The position numbers and the translations under genes were made by a program. The notes under the pieces are model-generated. The model was not told the DNA's origin, searched no databases, and worked only from the letters and a program-made list of their open reading frames with translations. 64,000 bases of DNA from Kitasatospora sp. Root107 (GTDB taxonomy: Bacteria; Actinomycetota; Actinomycetes; Streptomycetales; Streptomycetaceae): NCBI RefSeq assembly GCF_001424875.1, contig NZ_LMCT01000005.1:44788-108787 (forward strand), written 5' to 3'. Shown piece after piece: positions 57,969 through 64,000 of this stretch. How positions within the stretch are numbered: the first letter of the stretch is position 1; every line of letters begins with the position of its first letter.

Positions 57969-58907
57969 TCAGATCTGACGGTCGATCAGCTCCAGGGACC
58001 GTTCCAGCAGCGCAGTCGGGTCCGCACCGGCCGGGCGGGCCAGCCAGTGGATCCGGTCGTCCCGGCGGAACCAGGACTCCTGGCGGCGGGCGAACCGCCT
58101 GGTCGCCCGCACGGTTTCGGCCTTCGCCTCGTCCTCGGTGCAGTCCCCCGCGAAGTGGGCCAGCACCTGCTGGTAGCCGAGTGCCCGGGAGGCGGTCAGC
58201 CCGTCCCGCAGCCCTCGCGCCTCCAGCTCGCGGACCTCGGCGAGCAGACCGGCCTCCCACATCCGGTCCACCCGCAGCTCGATCCGGCGGTCCAGCTCCG
58301 GACGCTCCACCTGGACGCCGATCTGCACCGTGTCGTACACGGCGGTGTTGGTCGGCAGGCTGGCGGTGAACGGGCGGCCGGTGATCTCGATGACCTCCAG
58401 CGCCCGGACCACCCGGCGACCGTTGCTGGGCAGGATCGCCTGGGCGGCGGCCGGGTCCAGCTCGGCCAGCCGCCGGTGCAGCGCACCGCTGCCGAGCTGC
58501 TCGCACTCGGCCTCCAGCCGGGCCCGGACCGCCGGGTCCGTGCCGGGGAACTCCATCTCGTCGATCGCCGCCCGGACGTACAGCCCGGAGCCGCCGACCA
58601 GCACGGGCGTCCGGCCCTCGGCGAGCAGCCGGTCGATCGAAGCCCTGGCCAGCCGCTGGAACTCGGCGACGCTGGCGGCCTCGGTGACGTCCCAGATGTC
58701 CAGCAGGTGGTGCGGGATGCCGCCGCGCTCGGCGGTGGTGAGCTTCGCGGTGCCGATGTCCATGCCCCGGTAGAGCTGCATCGAGTCGGTGTTGATCACC
58801 TCGCCGCCGAGCGCGGTGGCGATGGCGACCGCCAGGTCGGACTTGCCCGCGGCGGTCGCGCCGACCACGGAGACGACGCGGGGCTGGATGACGGGAGAGC
58901 TGCTCAC
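57969..58907 (-). CDS. miaA: tRNA dimethylallyltransferase
   Basis: A 312-residue enzyme that adds an isopentenyl group to A37 of tRNAs that read codons starting with U. The P-loop is GATAAGKSDLAVA (about residues 16-28), followed by NTDSMQLYRGMDIGTAKLT (about 38-56) and GGSGLYVRA (about 104-112). The C-terminal ASRALGYQQVLAHFAG is conserved. The GTG at 58907 (VSSSPVIQPRVVSVVG) is chosen for family length; the upstream purine stretch is weak. miaB, which acts next on the same base, is encoded 1.2 kb away. Confidence 0.95.
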   Translation of the reverse strand: MSSSPVIQPRVVSVVGATAAGKSDLAVAIATALGGEVINTDSMQLYRGMDIGTAKLTTAERGGIPHHLLDIWDVTEAASVAEFQRLARASIDRLLAEGRTPVLVGGSGLYVRAAIDEMEFPGTDPAVRARLEAECEQLGSGALHRRLAELDPAAAQAILPSNGRRVVRALEVIEITGRPFTASLPTNTAVYDTVQIGVQVERPELDRRIELRVDRMWEAGLLAEVRELEARGLRDGLTASRALGYQQVLAHFAGDCTEDEAKAETVRATRRFARRQESWFRRDDRIHWLARPAGADPTALLERSLELIDRQI

Positions 58908-59034
58908 GGGCCAAGTCTCGCAAAGATCGGGAGTGGCACCGTGTCTCAGGTCGTCACTCTGGGGAAGGATATGAACGGTATGACCTATTTTCTCCGTCCG
59001 CCGGGCGGACCCTGCTGAAGGAGAGCAACGGACC

Positions 59035-59265
59035 ATGGGTCTGATGGACAACCTCAAGGGCAAGGCCGAGGAGCTCAAGGGCAAGGCCAGCGAACTCGCG
59101 GGCAAACACAACGAGAAGATCGACCACATGGTCGAGAAGACCGGCAGCGCCGTGGACAAGGCCACCAAGGGCAAGTACAGCGACAAGATCGAGACCGGCA
59201 CGAGCAAGGCCAAGGGCGCGGTGGACCACTTCGCCGCCAAGCCCAAGGACGAGGGTCAGAGCTGA
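59035..59265 (+). CDS. MT0933/Rv0909-like small antitoxin-family protein
   Basis: A 76-residue Lys-rich, helical protein, MGLMDNLKGKAEELKGKASE at its start. The GKAxELxGK repeats resemble CsbD-like and MT0933 antitoxin-family proteins. AAGGAGAG lies 9 bases before the ATG. In Mycobacterium such proteins pair with a Rv0910-type toxin, but no toxin gene follows here; the next gene is convergent. A stress-related role is equally possible. Confidence 0.78.
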   Translation: MGLMDNLKGKAEELKGKASELAGKHNEKIDHMVEKTGSAVDKATKGKYSDKIETGTSKAKGAVDHFAAKPKDEGQS

Positions 59266-59272
59266 CCCGCTG

Positions 59273-59971
59273 TCAGCTCCAGGAGGCCACGAAGTAGCCC
59301 ACCCCGTACGGGGCTTCGTCGTACCGCAGCCTCCCGTTCAACCCGGCGCCCTGAGCAGCTCCCGCGAGGACCTGCCAGGGCGCCCGTCCGTCTGCCTGGA
59401 GCTCCGCCGACACCCCGGGGTCGAGCGCGGCCAGCGCGGTCAGGTCCGCGGCACCCAGGGCCCGGGCCGCCTCGGCGTCGTAGCCCTCGGCGCGGTCGTC
59501 CAGATAGCCCGGCGCCTTGACCGATCGGCAGGCGCTGCCACCGCCGAGCACCAGCAGAGCGACCCGGTCGGCCAGTTCGGCCAGCCCGCCGCCCAGGCCG
59601 AGCAGCCGCTCGGCCGGCGCGTCGGCCGGGACGGCGCACGCGTGGGTGGGGGTGGTCGCCCCCGCCTGCTCCAGCAGCCAGGCTCCGACGGCCAACGACG
59701 GCGCGAGCTCCGGACCGTCCACCCCACCCGACGGCAGCCGCACCACCCGGGGCACGCCGTACCGGTGGAACGAACCCACTCCGCCCTCGGTCCACACCCC
59801 GGCCTCCGGACCGCCGCCGACCAGCACGATCAGCTCCGCCCCCGAGGCCGACAACTCCCGCACCGCTTCCAGGCAGGCGGCCCGCAGCGGCTCCAGTTCG
59901 GGCGCCGCACCCGAGGCGACCTCGGGCACCAGCAACGGCGGACAGGGGACGACGGCAGCGGCTACGAGCAT
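59273..59971 (-). CDS. Class III extradiol-dioxygenase-like protein
   Basis: A 232-residue protein of the LigB/MEMO-like fold. The start MLVAAAVVPCPPLLVPEV has the PxxP-type beginning of this group, and ELIVLVGGGPEAGVW and ALLVLGGGSACRSVKAPGYLDDRAEGYD are further matches. The metal-binding His residues expected near the N-terminus are replaced by CPP, so enzymatic activity is doubtful. ATG 59971 is chosen, with AAGGTGA upstream; GTG 59980 is an alternative. Confidence 0.75.
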   Translation of the reverse strand: MLVAAAVVPCPPLLVPEVASGAAPELEPLRAACLEAVRELSASGAELIVLVGGGPEAGVWTEGGVGSFHRYGVPRVVRLPSGGVDGPELAPSLAVGAWLLEQAGATTPTHACAVPADAPAERLLGLGGGLAELADRVALLVLGGGSACRSVKAPGYLDDRAEGYDAEAARALGAADLTALAALDPGVSAELQADGRAPWQVLAGAAQGAGLNGRLRYDEAPYGVGYFVASWS

Positions 59972-60002
59972 GACGATCACCTTATGGCACCCGCCGCAGC
60001 AC

Positions 60003-60120
60003 CCAGGGGCTCGGGGAACAGCGACGGTTCGTGGCTGGCGGGCATCACGGCGAAAGTGCCTGACCAGCTACGGACGGATCACCTTGCAGCGGTCGGCGTC
60101 GCAGTTCCCCGAGCCCCTGG
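60003..60120 (-). repeat. Dispersed palindromic element, copy 4
   Basis: This 118-base copy lies between the dioxygenase-like gene start and the miaB stop codon. The landmark appears as CGAAAGTGCCTGAC on the plus strand, so it is inverted relative to copies 1 to 3. Its ends are near-perfect 24-base inverted repeats. The reverse complement aligns closely with copy 1 across its right half (GCCGTGAT, GCCAGCCACGAACCGTCG). Its right end is 17 bases from the miaB stop. Confidence 0.88.
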
Positions 60121-60137
60121 TGGCTGAGCCCGGAGGG

Positions 60138-61625
60138 CTACTCGCCGCAACCCGTGACCACGGGAAGCGCAGCCGGAACCCCGATGGTGGGCAGGCCGAG
60201 CATCACGCCGGCCGGCTTCGCCGCCGGGGCGCCCTGCCGCTTCTCCCAGGCGTCGCCCGCGCGGGTGCGGCGGACAGCCAGGGTGGGCCCCTCGGCGAGC
60301 AGGTGGTGCGGGGCGGCGTAGGTGATCTCGACCGTCACCGTGTCACCCGGACGGACCGGCTCGGTGGGGCGGGTGAAGTGAACAAGGCGGTTGTCGGGGG
60401 CGCGGCCGGAGAGCCGGTCCGTCCGGTCGTCCTTCTTGCCCTCGCCCTCGGCGACCAGGATCTCCAGCACCCGGCCGACCTGCTTCTTGTTCTCCTCCCA
60501 GGAGATCTCCTCCTGGAGGGCGATCAGCCGGTTGTAGCGCTCCTGCACCACGGCCTTGGGGATCTGCCCCTCCATCTCGGCGGCCGGAGTGCCGGGCCGC
60601 TTGGAGTACTGGAAGGTGAAGGCGTTGGTGAAGCGGGCCTCCCGGACCGCGTGCATGGTCTGCTCGAAGTCCTCCTCGGTCTCACCGGGGAAGCCGACGA
60701 TGATGTCGGTGGAGATCGCCGCGTCCGGCATCGCCTCACGGACCTTGCGGATGATGCCGAGGAAACGGTCCTGCCGGTACGAGCGCTTCATCGCGCGCAG
60801 CACGGTGTCCGAACCGGACTGCATCGGCATGTGCAGCTGGGGCATCACGTTCGGGGTCTCCGCCATCGCGGCGATCACGTCGTCGGTGAAGTCGCGCGGG
60901 TGCGGCGAGGTGAAGCGAATGCGCTCCAGGCCCTCGATCTGCCCGGCCGCCCGGAGCAGCTTGGAGAACGCCTCCCGGTCGCCCAGGTCGGAGCCGTACG
61001 CGTTGACGTTCTGGCCGAGCAGGGTGACCTCGATGACGCCCTCGCCGACCAGCGCCTCGATCTCGGCGAGCACGTCGCCGGGGCGACGGTCCTCCTCCTT
61101 GCCGCGCAGCGCCGGGACGATGCAGAAGGTGCAGGTGTTGTTGCAGCCGACCGAGATCGCCACCCAGGCCGCGTACGCCGACTCGCGCCGGGTCGGCAGG
61201 GTGGACGGGAAGGTCTCCAGCGACTCCAGGATCTCCACCTGGGCCTGCTGCTCGATCCGGGCCCGCTCCAGCAGCGCCGGCAGGTGCCCGATGTTGTGGG
61301 TGCCGAAGACCACGTCGACCCAGGGGGCCCGCTTCACGATGGTGTCGCGGTCCTTCTGGGCCAGGCAGCCGCCGACGGCGATCTGCATGTCCTTGTTCCG
61401 GGTCTTCGCCGGGGCGAGCTGTCCGAGGTTGCCGTACAGCTTGTTGTCGGCGTTCTCACGCACCGCACAGGTGTTGAAGACCACCAGGTCGGGATCACCC
61501 TCCTGGTCGGCCTTCACGTACCCGGCGTCCTCGAGCAGCCCGGAGAGCCGCTCGGAGTCGTGCACGTTCATCTGGCAGCCGTACGTGACGACCTTGTAGC
61601 TCTTGGAATCCTGGCTCGTACCCAC
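60138..61625 (-). CDS. miaB: tRNA-2-methylthio-N6-dimethylallyladenosine synthase
   Basis: A 495-residue radical-SAM enzyme that methylthiolates A37 of tRNA after MiaA has acted. The N-terminal auxiliary cluster Cys lie in [20 protein letters not shown] and VGGCLAQ. The radical-SAM motif is CNNTCTFC (about residues 158-165). A TRAM domain (about 375-440) follows, with a nonconserved tail. The GTG at 61625 is chosen because TACTCT (61638-61633) ends 7 bases upstream, consistent with a leaderless mRNA; no ribosome-binding site is visible. It is divergent from the TAXI gene. Confidence 0.93.
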   Translation of the reverse strand: MGTSQDSKSYKVVTYGCQMNVHDSERLSGLLEDAGYVKADQEGDPDLVVFNTCAVRENADNKLYGNLGQLAPAKTRNKDMQIAVGGCLAQKDRDTIVKRAPWVDVVFGTHNIGHLPALLERARIEQQAQVEILESLETFPSTLPTRRESAYAAWVAISVGCNNTCTFCIVPALRGKEEDRRPGDVLAEIEALVGEGVIEVTLLGQNVNAYGSDLGDREAFSKLLRAAGQIEGLERIRFTSPHPRDFTDDVIAAMAETPNVMPQLHMPMQSGSDTVLRAMKRSYRQDRFLGIIRKVREAMPDAAISTDIIVGFPGETEEDFEQTMHAVREARFTNAFTFQYSKRPGTPAAEMEGQIPKAVVQERYNRLIALQEEISWEENKKQVGRVLEILVAEGEGKKDDRTDRLSGRAPDNRLVHFTRPTEPVRPGDTVTVEITYAAPHHLLAEGPTLAVRRTRAGDAWEKRQGAPAAKPAGVMLGLPTIGVPAALPVVTGCGE

Positions 61626-61704
61626 GGACCCAAGAGTACGAGAACCGGATCGGGCTCCGTGACCCTCTCCCTTTCCCGGGCCCGGCCTGGCAGTATCCAA
61701 CCCC

Positions 61705-62715
61705 ATGACCTGGAGACCCGTCGCCCTGCCGAACGCAGTGGCCCGCAGCCGGCTCGGCCGGACGGCCGCCGCGTTGCTGCTGGTCATCGGCGGGCTGGGC
61801 GGTTGGTGGCTGGCCGCGGCCGACGGCCCGGACTACCCGCGCGGCGAGATCGGCTTCGCCACCGGAGTCCAGCGAGGTGTGTACGACCGGTACGGACAGC
61901 TGCTCCGCAGCTACCTGCACACCGCGATGCCCGGGGTCGAACTGCGGCTGGACAACTCGCAGGGCTCGATCGACAACCTGGACCGGGTCGCCTCAGGACG
62001 GGACGCGTTCGCGATCGCCACCGCCGACGCGGTGGCCAGCTACCGGGGCGACGGCAAGGACCGGCTACGCGGGATAGCCCGGCTGTACGACGACTACCTG
62101 CAACTGGTGGTGCCCGCCGACTCCAAGGTGCAGCGGGCCGCCGACCTCAAGGGCCTGCGGGTCGGGGTCGGGCAGAGCCGGTCCGGCGTCCTGCTGGTGA
62201 CGAAGCGTCTGCTGGCCTCGGCCGGACTGGATCCGGACCAGGACGTGGCCGCCGCGAACCTCGGCGTCGGTGACGCCGCCGACCAGCTGAAGAACGGTCA
62301 GCTGGACGCCTTCTTCTGGTCCGGCGGGCTGCCCACCAGTGCGCTGAGCGACCTCTCGGACCAGTTCGCGATCCGGATCGTCCCGCTCGGTGACCTGGCC
62401 GAGGCGGTCGGCCACGGCGAGGGCGGCGGCGCCGACGCCTACCGCGCCGCCACCATCCCGGCCGACGCCTACCCCAAGGCCCGCCCCTCCGCGACGGCGG
62501 TGGCGACCCTGGCCGTCCCCAACCTGCTGATCACCCGCGAGGACGTCGACCCGGCCCTGGTGGAGCGGATGACCCAGGCCGTGATCGACAGTCGCGACGC
62601 GATCGGCGCCGAAGTCCACGCCGCCCAGGTGGTGGACCTCCGCACCGCCGTCTACACGGACCCGCTGGCCCTGCACGAGGGCGCCCGGCGCTACTACCTC
62701 TCCGTCAAACCGTAA
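61705..62715 (+). CDS. TAXI-family TRAP transporter binding protein
   Basis: A 336-residue exported or membrane-anchored protein. One N-terminal hydrophobic segment (about residues 20-42, [20 protein letters not shown]) acts as signal or anchor. [35 protein letters not shown] and [17 protein letters not shown] are typical of TAXI solute-binding proteins, which bind small organic acids such as glutamate. No TRAP permease genes are adjacent. In some actinobacteria this type sits beside a sensor kinase and may sense rather than transport; the convergent kinase gene here supports that only weakly. Confidence 0.85.
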   Translation: MTWRPVALPNAVARSRLGRTAAALLLVIGGLGGWWLAAADGPDYPRGEIGFATGVQRGVYDRYGQLLRSYLHTAMPGVELRLDNSQGSIDNLDRVASGRDAFAIATADAVASYRGDGKDRLRGIARLYDDYLQLVVPADSKVQRAADLKGLRVGVGQSRSGVLLVTKRLLASAGLDPDQDVAAANLGVGDAADQLKNGQLDAFFWSGGLPTSALSDLSDQFAIRIVPLGDLAEAVGHGEGGGADAYRAATIPADAYPKARPSATAVATLAVPNLLITREDVDPALVERMTQAVIDSRDAIGAEVHAAQVVDLRTAVYTDPLALHEGARRYYLSVKP

Positions 62716-62724
62716 GTTTCCGAG

Positions 62725-62818
62725 GAGATCTGGCGCTCGGGTCACTGCGAAAGTGCCTGACCAGCTACGGACGGATCACCTTTTCCGAGGTCGGCGTCGC
62801 AGTTCCCCGAGCCCCTGG
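62725..62818 (-). repeat. Dispersed palindromic element, copy 5, truncated at the left end
   Basis: This copy has the landmark CGAAAGTGCCTGAC on the plus strand, like copy 4. Its right end GCAGTTCCCCGAGCCCCTGG is intact, but the left terminal arm of about 20 bases is missing: the sequence begins CGAGGAGATCTGGCG, which corresponds to the interior of copy 3. It lies between the convergent TAXI and sensor-kinase genes. The right end is 29 bases from the kinase stop codon. Confidence 0.82.
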
Positions 62819-62847
62819 TGGCTGATGCCCGAGCACCCTGCCAAGGG

Positions 62848-64000
62848 TCACCGGGGCCGAGGGACCGTCAGGTGGACCGAGAGGCCCGTCGGGGTGACCG
62901 GGGCGAAGTCGAGGGAGCCGCCGCCGGCCAGCAGCAGGGTACGGGCGATGGAGAGGCCGAGGCCGGAGCCGTCGACGTTCTGGTGGCGGGGGCTGCGCCA
63001 GAAGCGGTCGCCGATCCGGGCGAGTTCCTCTTCGGTGAGGCCGGGGCCCGCGTCGGAGACGGTGAGGGTGACCTCGCGTTTGCCGCGCTCGACGCCGAGC
63101 CGGACGGCCCCGCCGCTCGGGGTGAACTTGAGCGCGTTGTCGAGCACCGCGTCGAGCGCGCTGCCGAACCCGATCGGGTCGGCCAGCCCGACCGCGGTGG
63201 CCGGACCGTCCCAACCGAGCTGGATGCCGCGCTGGTTGGCGACCTGCTGCCAGGCGTCGATCCGGGCCAGCGCGAGGTCGGCCAGGTCGACGTGTTCGGG
63301 TTCGGGGCGGGCGTGTTCGGCGGTGGCCAGGCCGAGCAGGTCGTCGAGCACCCGGGCCAGCCGGACGCCCTCCTCCCGGACCGCGCCGAGCTCGGCGTCG
63401 TGGCCTTCCGGGAGTTCGAGACCGAGCAGTTCGACCCGCAGCAGCAGGGCGGCCAGCGGGTTGCGCAGCTGGTGCGAGGCATCCGCGACGAAGGCCCGCT
63501 GCTGGTCCAGGGAGATCAGTACGTTGTCCGCCATGTCGTTGAACGACCGGGCCAGCCGCCGGAGTTCGGGGGGGCCACTGCTGGGGGCGACCCGGGCGTT
63601 CATCCGGCCGGTGGCGATGTCGTGGGTGGCCCGGTCCAGGGTGCGGACCGGGCGCAGCACCCAGCCGGTCAGCCGCATCGAGAGCAGGATGGCCGCGATC
63701 ATGGCGAGCGACTCGCCCGCGCCGATGCCGAGCCAGCGGTAGAGGATCCGGTGCCGCAGCGCTCCGGTGGGCGACTCGGTGATCACCACGGCGATCACGT
63801 CACCGTCGCGGACCACCGGGGCGGCCACGGTGAGCGTGCGGTCGGGTGTCCAGGGCCAGGCCTGCGGCGGGTTCTGGCTGCGGCGGCCGTCCACCGCCTC
63901 CTGGAAGGCCTGCGATCCGGAGCCGGTGGTCGGGACCTGCCAGTCGGCGGGGGCCACCGCCACCGCGCTGCCGTCCCGGTGGAAGATGCCGACCTTGATC
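62848..64000 (-). CDS. Sensor histidine kinase (partial, N-terminus outside window)
   Basis: The C-terminal roughly 383 residues of a two-component sensor kinase. One transmembrane segment (GAGESLAMIAAILLSMRLTG) is followed by a HAMP domain (LRPVRTLDRATHDIATGRMNARV), the phosphoacceptor box FVADASHQLRNPLAALLL with the His, an N-box (DAVLDNALKFTPSGGAVRL) and the ATP-binding G boxes (SDAGPGLTEEELA and GSGLGLSIARTLL). The part before the membrane segment reads as an extracytoplasmic sensor. The remaining N-terminus and any response-regulator partner are outside the window. Confidence 0.93.
   Translation of the reverse strand, partial: IKVGIFHRDGSAVAVAPADWQVPTTGSGSQAFQEAVDGRRSQNPPQAWPWTPDRTLTVAAPVVRDGDVIAVVITESPTGALRHRILYRWLGIGAGESLAMIAAILLSMRLTGWVLRPVRTLDRATHDIATGRMNARVAPSSGPPELRRLARSFNDMADNVLISLDQQRAFVADASHQLRNPLAALLLRVELLGLELPEGHDAELGAVREEGVRLARVLDDLLGLATAEHARPEPEHVDLADLALARIDAWQQVANQRGIQLGWDGPATAVGLADPIGFGSALDAVLDNALKFTPSGGAVRLGVERGKREVTLTVSDAGPGLTEEELARIGDRFWRSPRHQNVDGSGLGLSIARTLLLAGGGSLDFAPVTPTGLSVHLTVPRPR

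Overview
This window is a high-GC actinobacterial chromosome segment. Heavy G/C use at third codon positions, a cluster containing the sporulation regulator whiH, a conservon operon and the principal sigma factor HrdB all point to Streptomyces or Kitasatospora. The order hrdB-whiH ... rnhB ... nrdJ-nrdR | lexA-dinG ... hflX-rsh-dapF ... miaA ... miaB agrees, as I remember it, with the conserved core of Streptomyces chromosomes, so much of the window is core backbone with accessory blocks inserted. No rRNA, tRNA, CRISPR array, transposase or integrase was seen.

Region by region. 1-5.5 kb: hrdB (3' part outside the window), whiH with a plausible sigma-WhiG promoter, a two-gene ABC transporter whose ATPase has lost key catalytic residues, and a Nudix/NrtR-type regulator. 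5.6-19 kb: a glycogen-debranching-like protein, an S33 aminopeptidase, a DUF4192 protein divergent from a RecQ helicase with a phosphoribosyltransferase-like tail, a secreted modular PQQ-type sugar dehydrogenase, and rnhB. 19-27.6 kb: a frameshifted DUF4173 membrane protein, a 1038-residue secreted polysaccharide-deacetylase-like protein, and a sugar ABC importer with a large hairpin between its binding-protein and permease genes. 27.8-33.5 kb: a complete conservon (sensor kinase-like, roadblock, DUF742, GTPase) followed by two cytochromes P450, one with degenerate P450 motifs. 33.6-38.4 kb: a small-gene pocket with a Clp-N protein, three regulators, a tyrosine phosphatase, an orphan Pycsar-effector-like membrane protein, a nitroreductase and remnants of a GNAT and a PIN-domain gene. 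38.4-45.2 kb: nrdJ-nrdR divergent from lexA, then a DinG-type helicase. 45.2-50.7 kb: a four-gene NRPS-independent siderophore operon with an aerobactin-like gene set. 51-64 kb: a lipoprotein protease, hflX, an Rsh (p)ppGpp enzyme, dapF, miaA, a small antitoxin-like protein, an extradiol-dioxygenase-like protein, miaB, a TAXI binding protein and a sensor kinase (5' part outside the window).

The most unusual non-coding signal is a dispersed palindromic element of about 115 bp, present five times between 29.1 and 62.8 kb, always intergenic and each copy ending 17-40 bp beyond the stop codon of a leftward gene. Other notable regulatory structures are a pair of perfect palindromes that overlap two divergent, apparently leaderless promoters at 34.44-34.48 kb, and the shared nrdR/lexA control region with an SOS box and two candidate NrdR boxes. 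Several genes (whiH, the HTH gene at 34.4 kb, the XRE gene at 34.5 kb, the phosphatase at 36.3 kb, hxlR-like, miaB) have a -10-like hexamer 6-7 bases before the start codon and no ribosome-binding site, as expected for leaderless mRNAs, which are common in this group.
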